DNA of 64,000 nt from Stieleria mannarensis. Lineage in GTDB: Bacteria > Planctomycetota > Planctomycetia > Pirellulales > Pirellulaceae. The notes below the pieces were generated by a model that had not been told where the DNA came from, searched no databases, and saw only the letters and a program-made list of their open reading frames with translations. The DNA is taken from the NCBI RefSeq assembly GCF_014154935.1, contig NZ_JACEHH010000010.1, positions 124,001 to 188,000 of the forward strand, in the 5' to 3' direction. The translations under genes and the position numbers were made by a program. The first letter of the stretch is position 1; each line of letters begins with the position of its first letter. Shown here in pieces: positions 46,301-53,927 of this stretch.

Positions 46301-48732
46301 ATCGCGTCGCTTTCGAATCCGGTGGCATCCGAATCGCTGTCCATCTGACGGATCATCCACTTGTTATTGAAGCCCTGCGGATAGACCGACACGATGTTGT
46401 CGTCGTTGCTGCCGCTGACGGCGAACAGCAATCCGTCGTCGGTAAAGCTGGCTTCGGGAATCGTGATTTCAAACAGTCCCGGTTGCAGCAGCGTCACATT
46501 GTCTTGCGAGATGCCGACACCGCCGAGCACGGTGCCGTCGGCGGCGATGTGCCCGGAGGTCCATTGGTCGCCGAAGGGGAAGAATGCGGCGCTCAGTGCG
46601 GTGTTCCGTTCGCCGCCGCCGATGCCCCGATCGGTCGCGAACCCGTAGCTGCCGAAGGCGGCGTAGGTGTTGACGGTCGGGAATGGGCTGGTGTTGTCAC
46701 GGCCGGTGCCCAAGAAGACGCCATCGGCCATCGACAAATCTTGTCCGCCGCGGCCGACCGCGACGTCACCCAGGTTGCCGGGGCTTTGAATCGTCAAATC
46801 GTTGGGACCGGCGGTGGTGTTGACGATCGTGAACACCGACCCTTCGTTGGTGGTCGCCGCCGGGTCGCCGTAGATCTCCGCGGCGGAAACCGAGAACTCG
46901 GTTGTGTCGGGGTGATAGTCGTTGCCCAGCACGTCGATGCTGGCCGGGGTCAACTTGTCGGTCACCGTTCCGTCATCGTCGACCGCGAGCACGCCATCGT
47001 CTTGCGGGGTGACCGAAACGGCCAGCGTGGTCGAGACGGTTTCACCGCTGGGGTCGGTCGCCGACAAGGTGACCGTCGCGTAGCCGAACTGGTTCAGCGC
47101 CGGCGCGATCGAGGCGTTGGTCCCGGTGATTTCACCGGTCACCAATCCGCTGACTCCCGTGTCGATTCCATACGTCAGGACGTCGTTGGCGTCGACATCG
47201 TTGAAGATTGCGGTCAAATCCAACACGGTCGCCGCGTCGTCTTCGTTGAAAATCAAGTCCGCCGGTGTGGAGATCAATTCGGGGGCGTCGTTCACGCCGA
47301 CCCAGTTCACGGTGACGGTGGCTTCGTCGCTTTCGACGCTTCCATCGGACGCCCGATAAACAAAGGTGTCGGTGTCGGTTTCTCCGGCACCGAGTGCACT
47401 GATCGCGCCCGAGGTGTCGTAATTGACGGTGCCGTCGGCGTTTAGCGACAGTGGCAGTCCCTTGGCGGACAGGCCATTGTTGTTTTCGCCGAGCGAGGAA
47501 ACGGTCAGGTCGGTGGTCGGGCTGAGCGTGTTTTCAAAGGGCACAAAGAAGAACACGAAGTCCGAATTGAGCGGTGTTTCGGTGTTTCCATTCCAGGCGA
47601 ATTGGCGAATGATGATGTCGCCCGTTCCGTCACCCGCATCGTCATAGCTGAAGTAGGTGTTTCGCGGTTGACTGACCGAAAGGTCGTGGTTTTCGATAAT
47701 CAGGGCGCCCGAGGTGATGTCGTGCCCGGGAATGCTGACCCGGTAGAACCCTTCGGATTGCCGAGACACGCTGAATTCGCCGAAGGACTGCTGCATCGGG
47801 CTGGCACCGTCGAATCCGCCATCAACGACGCCGCCGATCAAACCTTGCGCATTGCGAGGAATGTAGAGCACGCTGATCGGGTCGATGTCGGTGGAACCGA
47901 TTTCTTGGCTGTTGTCACGAACCTGAACCGCCCATTGGTTTCCCTCGATCGGCCGGGCTCGCGAGTAGTTGTCGGAGTTGTCACCGGCGATCGAGAATAG
48001 GAACCCGTCCTCATAGGAATTGGTCACCCCGGCGACTTCGACCACGTAGTTCCTGCCGTCTCCGGTCGCACTGATGTCTGTGCTGCCGAAGACCCTTGAA
48101 CCGCCTTCGTCGATCGTTGCCCCGGCCCATCCCGCGTCGTAGGGAAAGAAGGTATTGGAGATCGGGACAGAGCTTTCCCCGTTGTTCTCCGGGGCGGCGG
48201 CCATCGCGATCCACGTGTTGGCGGAGTCGATCACGTACTGCAGGGCGCCCAGATTGGTTTGCGTGCTGTCAACCGCTTGGTTGTCACGCATCACGGGCAG
48301 GCTGATTCCCTCGGCCGCCGTCAAAGGTGCCAGGTCCGTATCGTTGGACGGGTCCGCATCGTTGTCACGATGCAGGTCCAAGTCGCCCCGATTGCCGGTG
48401 ATCGAAGTCACCGCGCCCGGGATCAACGAGCGTTGGGGGACTCCCGGCTGTCCGGGACGTTCGGGGATAAACCAATCGGTGGTGTTGACGCCGGGGTTAT
48501 ACGTTGCGCGGTCGAAGTCGACCTGAAACGCCGACACCGATTGCACTTCGCTTCCCGAGGTGTCGTTGGTCAGGACGTTGATCGAACTGTCCGTTGCCAG
48601 CGTCAGTGAGTCATTGACAACGTTGGCGGCGAGCAGTTGACGCGCTTCGAGCGATTCTAGTTTCAAGTTCTTCTTCGTCGGGCGACGACGCTTCGATCGT
48701 GAACTCGAACCCTTGGGACGACGCGTATTCAT
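40363..48732 (-). CDS. Giant LEPR-XLL surface protein with cadherin-like, DNRLRE, choice-of-anchor D/I and dockerin domains
   Basis: 2789 aa from the ATG at 48732. The basic N-terminus ends with the LEPR-XLL-type motif (LKLESLEARQLLAA). Three cadherin/VCBS-like units (nt about 48600-47330, 46990-45720 and 45720-44410) each contain an extra domain of about 300 residues between the INVLTND/IDVLGND strand and the DGTFTYDPS/TDTFTYTIRDG strands. Then come one Ig-like region, two DNRLRE domains (about 43940-42760), a choice-of-anchor D domain (about 42750-42410), a choice-of-anchor I beta-propeller (about 42380-40970; GTEPEGVTIGQIDGRTYAFV) and a C-terminal dockerin with two calcium loops (DANGDGFRNGIDLNS and DTNGDGAINGIDLND). 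Probably secreted and attached to cell-surface or polysaccharide partners. Confidence 0.85.
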   Translation of the reverse strand: MNTRRPKGSSSRSKRRRPTKKNLKLESLEARQLLAANVVNDSLTLATDSSINVLTNDTSGSEVQSVSAFQVDFDRATYNPGVNTTDWFIPERPGQPGVPQRSLIPGAVTSITGNRGDLDLHRDNDADPSNDTDLAPLTAAEGISLPVMRDNQAVDSTQTNLGALQYVIDSANTWIAMAAAPENNGESSVPISNTFFPYDAGWAGATIDEGGSRVFGSTDISATGDGRNYVVEVAGVTNSYEDGFLFSIAGDNSDNYSRARPIEGNQWAVQVRDNSQEIGSTDIDPISVLYIPRNAQGLIGGVVDGGFDGASPMQQSFGEFSVSRQSEGFYRVSIPGHDITSGALIIENHDLSVSQPRNTYFSYDDAGDGTGDIIIRQFAWNGNTETPLNSDFVFFFVPFENTLSPTTDLTVSSLGENNNGLSAKGLPLSLNADGTVNYDTSGAISALGAGETDTDTFVYRASDGSVESDEATVTVNWVGVNDAPELISTPADLIFNEDDAATVLDLTAIFNDVDANDVLTYGIDTGVSGLVTGEITGTNASIAPALNQFGYATVTLSATDPSGETVSTTLAVSVTPQDDGVLAVDDDGTVTDKLTPASIDVLGNDYHPDTTEFSVSAAEIYGDPAATTNEGSVFTIVNTTAGPNDLTIQSPGNLGDVAVGRGGQDLSMADGVFLGTGRDNTSPFPTVNTYAAFGSYGFATDRGIGGGERNTALSAAFFPFGDQWTSGHIAADGTVLGGVGISQDNVTLLQPGLFEITIPEASFTDDGLLFAVSGSNDDNIVSVYPQGFNNKWMIRQMDSDSDATGFESDAISFVYIPGATTGLIGGRAASEEGQYTLRQSYGNVTLSSDTDLAPLVTIDGYSPADGALIAVGTSYDFADVNGSSTLIPSNHAVMATPQGNSFRIDILQSETFTPTGNFPEFQFIFLPYDSPLEKIDGLDFSIDGFDSVSALGASVSLESDGTFTYDPSGAGSPIADLGNGELLTDTFTYTIRDGRGATSTATVTVTVQGENQAPTANDDTVNLNELSAQDALITVLGNDTDPDVEFLIGSPQGIPAANLSVDASSVWSVAQTGTGTNSITLGSGSTGTVEILHNGTAINQADGVVMATIRENFDTPNTNYRLVQSFDNGSGTSLALQQFGADASADADVSVAYFSFADNWVGGHVSAGGILTNGNGLTDAEVVRTDVGRYEVTIPGVTDAGVDGFLFVIGNENADNVAQARAVPGSSTYQIAIRDNQQDFTAGEDGGFSFVFVPRNAQNLVAGTIDPFNAGPNSVSRAIGEFSVERLEVTDGGHEWKVTIPGQSPDTGMLVLTNQDNGEIEDNYLSYQDDGAGGFLIRSHDMPGMGRQDQPFTFAFVPFDSIGQPAARPVPGLLSIDSVDATSSLGATLTANADGTISYSPGTVLDSLYDGETATDTFSYTMTDGFGGTSSATVTINIDGFGAAPVLQTASGATYYGVGDEAVSIAGQFNLIPIGVPFFNGAVATVELTSGQFASDVLSIRDEGGGAGEVGISGTDVIFDGVVVATFSAGSGTTPLTLTFNAAATETAVQRVLQSVTFFNSDSVVTGGNRVVTFSFVDGNGMASEPVTKPLQLGLVYRRELQQGVNNGYGTYQGTSDAQIRESDPDSVIAPGSDLLVDFDSGGNASQVLLRYADLFGDGPGQIPLGSTITSANLVVETNPNTSNAPGDGGTLHRMSIDWDDATATWNAFGNGIQTGSGEASAAFESAIGTASGAGSTGTGLLSFSVLPDIQAWANGETNNGWVIQGWQDRTDGWFFSSAEDETPTARPKLEIEWVPAGANIVSFREGVDGYSSTVDTEINSAAADDDLSAAETLFIDSPTSSALIRFDDIIGELAGQIPAGSRIITARLRTASSTSNAQGDGARFFPMLTTWNETDTFNSLVDGVSVDGVEAATEFTAAAGNASRNPNVQGGFHDWDVTADVQAWVNGSLENFGWLFDPWESGTDGWGFQSSEAASEVERPRLEVVFTTAINPEINISGDNSQPIVAGTTNVSPLAGTDFASADVTSGSVTKTFTIENTGDAALNISDATIVGPESSAFTFANQPVATVIPGGSFSFDVVFDPSKLGLHDATVVITSDDVDEGVYRFAVQGNGVGFSALSETPDGSTSFTSIGGITSGLSGAEISAFDPTSDRLFVTSDAGLQVIDLADPANPVLLSTIQPVTEGADDNAITSVAVGPAGLVAAAVPGADNQVAGRVFFYNAADTAFLGSVTVGALPDQLTFTPDGTRLLVANEGEPASDGTTDPVGSVSIVDVSTGVATATVQTAGFESFDGSEQALRDAGVKLTPGKSVSEDVEPEYIAVSPDGTTAFVTLQENNALAEVDIATATVIGIMPLGYKDHNAANAQIDPTNNSPDALTLGSFPVRGLFQPDAIASYEVDGVTYYVTANEGDARDAEETDVQSVTLDPTLFPNAAALQDPASMGELELSGIVGDVDGDGDFDALYSYGARSFSIWNEDGNMVFDSGDVLARATDLLGLYPDGRSDNKGTEPEGVTIGQIDGRTYAFVGLERANAITVFDVTDPTNVTLSQVLNDTADVSPEGLTFISSSDSPNGSPLLVVSNEVSNTLRVYSIDSTPATPQVESVVINDGSASRSQITSVTVTFDSEVDHANLQSAFTLTNIDTSTQVTGLNIDASDASGKTTVVLTFAAGASVVTRVGTGLQGNSLDDGNYRLDIAGTQVQSASNAAAMAVDYAFGGQNAAGTPNDDFFRLLGDANGDGFRNGIDLNSIIPSLFNPLEYRFDLDTNGDGAINGIDLNDLIPTIFGSPRQ

Positions 48733-49315
48733 TCTGGATTTCACGGTTGATGTTTCGCTGGGGGATGGTTGTGTGCGGGCGACGCGGCAACCTGACGGTG
48801 GTGGTGCGTCTGGATCTTCGGCCGCTGCCGAAGTTGCGGAAGATAGCGATCGCGAAAAGTTGAGCAATGCGAACACATGGCTATTAACACAGTTCACATC
48901 GTTCGCGGACGAAACGTTCACGAGAGCTTCATCTGGTAACTCCCAGGTGTGGTTAGATACCCGCGCGTCTTTGTTGTGTGAAAAGCCAAGAAGGACCGCG
49001 CAGGCGTTGGCTCTGTTTCGATCAACGATCACGTTGCGATGTAACGTCGGGGTTGCTGTTGTCCCGCCGCCAGGGTGTGAATGTTAGCAAGCGAAGAAGG
49101 CTAATGCGTAGTTTGAATGAATATACGAAAACGCTTCTCAACTCGACTTTTGTCGCCAAGTCAGATCGCTAACGTAGCCGTCCGAGCACGAAGGCTCGGT
49201 TGATGAACCTCTTTTCTCGTGGTCGAACGCTTTTCATGTTGCCAACGATGGCACGAGTGTCGGTTCGGCCCTTTCAACAATATTGAATCAACACAGTTAT
49301 CACTTACAGGAGACA
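48733..49315. promoter_or_regulatory. Divergent intergenic region of 583 bp
   Basis: It separates the giant surface gene (-) from the DUF1559 gene (+). The giant gene's frame stays open to 49032 but lacks family-like sequence, so I read this as leader and promoter DNA. It is AT-richer at 49090-49150 and 49270-49305. No repeat or small gene is recognised. Confidence 0.4.
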
Positions 49316-50386
49316 ATGATGTGGTCAGGTAATTTCATTCGATCGAACCCAGAGGCGCGGGCGCGTCGTTCGGGGCGGATGGTATCCAGCGGTTTCACGC
49401 TGGTTGAATTGCTGGTCGTGATCGCGATCATCGGAATTTTGGTCGGTTTGCTTTTGCCCGCCGTCCAAGCCGCCCGCGAAGCGGCGCGTCGAATGCAATG
49501 CAGTAACAATATGAAGCAGATTGCACTTGCGACGTTGAACTATGAGAGCACGTACAAACAATTGCCGGCCGGGCCCTGGGACGGCGATCCCGATACCATC
49601 AACCCGTCGGGGCGAACCTCCGACGCGTGTTGTCGGGCGGCAAACCGTGCCGGTTGGTCGGCGCATTGGCGGATCTTGCCGTTCCTGGAGCAAGGGGCGG
49701 TTTATGAGATGGCGACCGACGATCCGCCGCACTGGCCCTATCGTCCCAATAACTCGCGGGAAGATGACGTCGCCCAAATCTTGATCCCCGTTTATTACTG
49801 CCCGACCCGCCGGGCGCCGACGGGATACGGAAGCGCGAAATTCGGCCGTGTCGACTATGCGGGAAACGGCGGCTTCTATCACGGAAGACCCGATACCGCG
49901 ATCAACTTTATCCCCGAAGCCCCGCTGGGAGCCCCCGCCGTTTCGACGCGAAGTCGCAGCAACGGCGGTTTAATCAAAAAACGCGGCGGTGCAATCATTT
50001 GGGCCAAAGAAGGCGACAAGCGACGTCTGGCTGACATCCGTGACGGGCTGACGCACAGCATCGTGTTCGCCGAAAAATCGTTGCCCTACACCGAGCAAGG
50101 GCTCGATGGTGGAGACAACGAACGCTGGAACAACGCTGGCTGGGATACCGACACGATCCGTTGGCACTTTCCACCCAAGAGCGACAACGACGCCTACGCT
50201 CCCGATCGTGACAACGGCGGATCGACCAACTGGAACCACTACTTCGGCGCCGCACACGTGGGCTTGCACGCCGCGCTGTGTGACGGGTCGGTCCAGTTTT
50301 ACAACTTCAACGTCGATGCCACGGTTTGGAAGAATTTGTGCGTCGTCGACGATGGAGAATCCCATGAAGAGAATCAAGTCCACTAA
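49316..50386 (+). CDS. DUF1559 protein with type IV pilin-like N-terminus
   Basis: 356 aa. A prepilin-type segment ([20 protein letters not shown], then [19 protein letters not shown]) is followed by the DUF1559 domain ([60 protein letters not shown]). An AGGAG sits 4 nt before the ATG at 49316. These pseudopilins are highly multiplied in planctomycetes; assembly and role are unknown. It is followed by a small lipoprotein gene. Confidence 0.88.
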   Translation: MMWSGNFIRSNPEARARRSGRMVSSGFTLVELLVVIAIIGILVGLLLPAVQAAREAARRMQCSNNMKQIALATLNYESTYKQLPAGPWDGDPDTINPSGRTSDACCRAANRAGWSAHWRILPFLEQGAVYEMATDDPPHWPYRPNNSREDDVAQILIPVYYCPTRRAPTGYGSAKFGRVDYAGNGGFYHGRPDTAINFIPEAPLGAPAVSTRSRSNGGLIKKRGGAIIWAKEGDKRRLADIRDGLTHSIVFAEKSLPYTEQGLDGGDNERWNNAGWDTDTIRWHFPPKSDNDAYAPDRDNGGSTNWNHYFGAAHVGLHAALCDGSVQFYNFNVDATVWKNLCVVDDGESHEENQVH

Positions 50387-50402
50387 TTCGAGGATCAAAA
50401 GA

Positions 50403-50573
50403 ATGAAATCGAAAACACCTCCCACTCCGTTTGCATTGATGTTTCTTGTCGCCTGTCTGTGCCTGCCGGTCTTCGGATGCGGCGCGCCGGCGGCCCCGGA
50501 GATCGATCCGGACGTCGCCGCGGAGATCCAGGCGGAAGATCAAGCGGTCTTAGACGCCGAAAGCGAACTCTAA
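50403..50573 (+). CDS. Small lipoprotein
   Basis: 56 aa: basic start, hydrophobic core FALMFLVACLCLPVFG, cysteine, then a short acidic tail (EIDPDVAAEIQAEDQAVLDA). An in-frame ATG at 50364 overlaps the preceding gene and would add 13 residues. The placement after a DUF1559 gene is common in planctomycetes. Function unknown. Confidence 0.6.
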   Translation: MKSKTPPTPFALMFLVACLCLPVFGCGAPAAPEIDPDVAAEIQAEDQAVLDAESEL

Positions 50574-50610
50574 CCTGGACTGATCTCGGTTCGGCCGAGC
50601 GGTGAATTGC

Positions 50611-51522
50611 ATGTTGAAGTGTATTAGCAGTGAAGACCCGACGGCGTTGCCGTCGGGGGGGCGGGCGAAGCGGCAAGGGCTCGCGGCGGTGATTGGTTTG
50701 ATATGCGCTCTGTGCGTGATCGGATGCTCGTCAAAGGACGATCCGATAGCCACATCCATTCGCCCCGGCGACGATGGTGTCGTGGCAAACGTCTACAGCG
50801 GTCCGGCGGTCAGTGACTTCACCATCTGGCGACCCTTTGTGGAGCACGGTGAGGTCAACATCGATCCGGACCTGATCCGGTCAACCGCATTTGCCGTGCG
50901 ATTCGCCGCGGATGATCTTCCCGTTGTGATGATCCCGTTGCACCCGGCGCTTCAACTGACCGAGCCGGTCGTCGATTACAAGACGGCGCAATCTGCAAGA
51001 AGCGGCATCACGAAAATGATGGTCGCCGAGGCGTTCGGGGCTGAGACCGAAATGCGACGGCTGGCCGAGGTCGTCGAATCGGAAGAACCATCGACGCGGG
51101 TGGGCGACAGCCTGACCCACGATCTGATGGTCGTTTCACCCGGCACGGCGTCCCGCCGACTCCGTCCACTGCAACTTGCCGCCGATCCGGTTCGGGTCGG
51201 CGATGTGATTTGGATGGCGACGGCGGTCTATCGCGGTGCACCGGCCAGCCAGGTCGGGCATTCCGCCAGAGTGACACACGTCGACGACGATGGGCGGATG
51301 GCGTACGCGTTTCTGAACGAGAGGTTGTCGCTGTTTGCCACCGACGGCGCGCCCCTGCTGGACGACGCGGGGCATGTCGTCGGCATTCATCTGGGGCCGA
51401 CGGTCGATGAAGACACGCTCGGCGAACCGTTGGGGGACGCAGTGGTCGGCTTCGGCGTCACGGCAAGCGAAGTGTTGGCCACTTGGGGGCGCAAAGTGTC
51501 GGGGGCGGGAGAGAAGAACTGA
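50611..51522 (+). CDS. Lipoprotein with trypsin-like fold, probably non-catalytic
   Basis: 303 aa. The lipobox is in VIGLICALCVIGC (about residue 39). The C-terminal half has a trypsin-like pattern, including DGAPLLDDAGHVVGIHLG, which resembles the GDSGGP-to-VVGI segment of S1 proteases, but the serine position is alanine. No clear catalytic His-Asp pair is visible. It could be a pseudo-protease or a binding protein. The start ATG at 50611 follows a GTG at 50602 in frame. Confidence 0.55.
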   Translation: MLKCISSEDPTALPSGGRAKRQGLAAVIGLICALCVIGCSSKDDPIATSIRPGDDGVVANVYSGPAVSDFTIWRPFVEHGEVNIDPDLIRSTAFAVRFAADDLPVVMIPLHPALQLTEPVVDYKTAQSARSGITKMMVAEAFGAETEMRRLAEVVESEEPSTRVGDSLTHDLMVVSPGTASRRLRPLQLAADPVRVGDVIWMATAVYRGAPASQVGHSARVTHVDDDGRMAYAFLNERLSLFATDGAPLLDDAGHVVGIHLGPTVDEDTLGEPLGDAVVGFGVTASEVLATWGRKVSGAGEKN

Positions 51523-51540
51523 GCGAGTCGACGCCATACG

Positions 51541-51731
51541 CATCAAGTTAATCGGTCGATTCATTGCTGAGTCGAATTCACCCTCCCTCTGGGAGGGACG
51601 CGGAGGAGTGTGCGACGACGCGGGGAGCGTTTGCAGTGGCTCAGTGAGACCCAAGTGCCACCGCTCGACCCTCCCCTCGCTGCGCTCGACCCTCCCTGCC
51701 AGCGAGGGTTAATTCCTAACTTGGTGCGTCT
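51541..51731. repeat. MITE-like family, second full copy
   Basis: GCATCAAGTTA at the left end and TAACTTGGTGC at the right; the inside contains CCCTCCCTCTGGGAGGGACG, GACGACGCGGGGAGCG, CGACCCTCCCCTCGCTGCGC and CCCTCCCTGCCAGCGAGGG. It lies between the convergent genes ending at 51522 and 51772. Confidence 0.75.
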
Positions 51732-51771
51732 GCCCGACGCCGTCGCGCAAGGTCCCCTGCCCTGCCCCGCG

Positions 51772-52734
51772 TCAGGACGCGTTTTCGAGAAAGACTCCGA
51801 TGCGTCGGAATTTTTCGTAGCGTGAATCGAGCAGCTGGTCGGCCGATTGAGTTTCCAATTCGCCGAGCGCTTTGGACAGATAGGTTTTCAGCCGCGATGC
51901 CATTTGGTGGTGGTCGCGATGGGCTCCGCCGAGCGGTTCGTCGATCACATCGTCGACGACGCCCAGGCGTTTGAGATGATCGCTGGTGAACCGCAATGCG
52001 GCGGCGGCTTTGGGGGCGTGTTCGTGGCTTTTCCACAGGATGCCGGCGCAGCCTTCGGGGCTGATCACGCTGTAGTAAGCGTGTTGCAACACGGCGATGC
52101 GGTCGCCGACGCCGATCCCGAGCGCGCCACCCGACCCGCCTTCGCCGATCACGATGCAGATGATCGGCGTTTTCAGCTGGCTCATTTTGAACATGCTTTC
52201 GGCGATCACTTGAGCCTGGCCGCGTTCTTCGGCACCAACGCCGGGGTAGGCGCCGGGAGTGTCGATGAAGCAGATCAGCGGCAGCTTGTATTTTTCCGCC
52301 AGCCGCATTTTGACCATCGCCTTGCGGTAGCCTTCCGGGTGGGCGCATCCGAAGTGGCAGGCGGCCCGCTCTTTGAAGGTGCGTCCTTTTTGGTGGCCGA
52401 TCACCATGACTTTGAAACGGTCCAGTTTGGCGAACCCGGCCAGCATTGCGCGGTCGTCACCAAAGTGTTTGTCGCCATGGAGTTCCACAAAATCGTCGAA
52501 CGCCAGGTTCAAGTAGTCTTTGGTGTAGGGACGATTCTTGTGTCGGGCGACTTGAACGGTTTGCCAAGGATCGAGCGACGAATAGACGTCACGCAACTGT
52601 TTGGCAAGGTCGGTGCGCAGCGACCGCAGTTCGCCCTCGGACGCTTCGCTGCGTTCGGTTTGGCGTTGCAGCGTGCTGATGCGAGCTTCAAGTTCAGCGA
52701 TTTCAATTTCAAAATCGAGTCCGGGTCCGGCCAT
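51772..52734 (-). CDS. accA: Acetyl-CoA carboxylase carboxyltransferase subunit alpha
   Basis: First committed step of fatty acid synthesis, with AccD. 320 aa. Family segments: LELEARISTLQ-like N-terminus, FDDFVELHGDKHFGDDRAML, VMVIGHQKGRTFKERAACHF, CFIDTPGAYPGVGAEERGQA, IVIGEGGSGGALGIGVGDRI, YYSVISPEGCAGILWKSHEH. The preceding kinase gene ends 6 bp upstream, so the two are probably co-transcribed. The C-terminus carries a GGGCAGGG octamer just beyond the stop (51755). Confidence 0.96.
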   Translation of the reverse strand: MAGPGLDFEIEIAELEARISTLQRQTERSEASEGELRSLRTDLAKQLRDVYSSLDPWQTVQVARHKNRPYTKDYLNLAFDDFVELHGDKHFGDDRAMLAGFAKLDRFKVMVIGHQKGRTFKERAACHFGCAHPEGYRKAMVKMRLAEKYKLPLICFIDTPGAYPGVGAEERGQAQVIAESMFKMSQLKTPIICIVIGEGGSGGALGIGVGDRIAVLQHAYYSVISPEGCAGILWKSHEHAPKAAAALRFTSDHLKRLGVVDDVIDEPLGGAHRDHHQMASRLKTYLSKALGELETQSADQLLDSRYEKFRRIGVFLENAS

Positions 52735-52740
52735 CGATCG

Positions 52741-53691
52741 TCAATCCTCTAATTCGTCGTCAAATTCGGTTGCCGATGGTTTGCGAATCATGTCATCGGC
52801 ACCGCGGATTCCAGGCATGTTGTCAAAGACACTGATCTCTGGTTTCCGCGGGCGTTTGTTCCACAGTTGAATCGAACGGATCTCTTTCAAAAAGTCCCAC
52901 ATCGACGCCGGTCTGGCGGCGGCCGATTTGGCCATCATGCGTTTGATCAGATCCGCGAATTCTTTGCTGACGTTATTGTTGTAGGCGATCGCACTGGGGA
53001 TCGAGGCGCTCAGGTGTTTGTTGAGCAGATCGTTCGGGGTGTCACCGGTAAAGGGAGGTTTGCCGGTCGCCATTTCAAACAGTACGCAGCCGAACGAATA
53101 GATGTCGGTGCGTTCGTCACAGACCTTGCGGCGGATCTGCTCGGGCGCCATGTAGCTGCGCGTCCCTTTGGCCAGACTCTTGCGATGAAAGATTTTGCTG
53201 AGGCCCGTCTTTTTCTTCTCGGTGATCGTAAAGTCGATCAGCTTGGTTTCGCCGTCACGGCTGACCAAGAAGTTGTCCGGTTTGATATCCAAGTGGATCC
53301 AGTTCCGGGTGTGCATGTAATAGATGCCTTCGCCGGCCTGTTCGATGATCTTGTCCAACATGAAGGCCAGCGAGTCGGGGCCGCGGCGGAGGGCCTGTTT
53401 GAGGTTCAGTTCGCTGAACAGTTCCAACACCAGAAAGGGGCGTTCGTTGGCGATCGAGTAGTCCAGAATCTTGATGATCCGCGGGCTGTTCTGCAGGTCC
53501 TTGCCGACGTTGTATTCGTGCTTGAGCAGGTTGACCTCGGTTTTGTCCTTGGCCATCTGGCCTTTCAGGATTTTTAGCGCGTAGCGATCCTGTTCGTGCT
53601 CATGGACGGCTTCCCACACCTCCGCGGTCGAACCGGAACGAATCAGTCGGGTCAATCGGTACGGGCCGTAGTAGTCTCGCGTTTTGGTCAT
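52741..53691 (-). CDS. Serine/threonine protein kinase, atypical DFG
   Basis: 316 aa, cytoplasmic (no membrane helix). Glycine loop IRSGSTAEVWEA, lysine in YALKILK, catalytic loop HLDIKPDN (HRD replaced by HLD, aspartate kept), the magnesium motif reads DFT instead of DFG, activation-segment end MAPEQIRRK, and DIYSFGCVLFEM. Short C-terminal tail without known domains. It precedes accA by 6 bp, suggesting a link to lipid metabolism or merely shared transcription. Activity is likely but DFT is unusual. Confidence 0.88.
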   Translation of the reverse strand: MTKTRDYYGPYRLTRLIRSGSTAEVWEAVHEHEQDRYALKILKGQMAKDKTEVNLLKHEYNVGKDLQNSPRIIKILDYSIANERPFLVLELFSELNLKQALRRGPDSLAFMLDKIIEQAGEGIYYMHTRNWIHLDIKPDNFLVSRDGETKLIDFTITEKKKTGLSKIFHRKSLAKGTRSYMAPEQIRRKVCDERTDIYSFGCVLFEMATGKPPFTGDTPNDLLNKHLSASIPSAIAYNNNVSKEFADLIKRMMAKSAAARPASMWDFLKEIRSIQLWNKRPRKPEISVFDNMPGIRGADDMIRKPSATEFDDELED

Positions 53692-53860
53692 CAGTTACCG
53701 ATCGGACAATAGGGCAGCGTGCTGGAAATTCGAGTGGCCCCGGGCTCCTCGATGGGGGGGGCGGTTGAGTGTACCAAACCCTGGTGACGACGCATCATAG
53801 TTGACGCCCCGGATGCGGCGAAAGTCGGGGATGGGAAACTGGCCGGACGAAGGCGTCTTG

Positions 53861-53924
53861 ACGTGGCTACGCTCGCCAGAGCGTGGAGAACCCGCGGACT
53901 CACCTTCTGGCGAAGGTAGCGACG
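53861..53924. repeat. CGCCAGA palindrome family, copy D (reverse)
   Basis: ACGTGGCTACGCTCGCCAGA and CACCTTCTGGCGAAGGTAGC flank a short GC loop; it ends 4 bp before the stop codon of the glycosyltransferase. Confidence 0.8.
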
Positions 53925-53927
53925 AGG

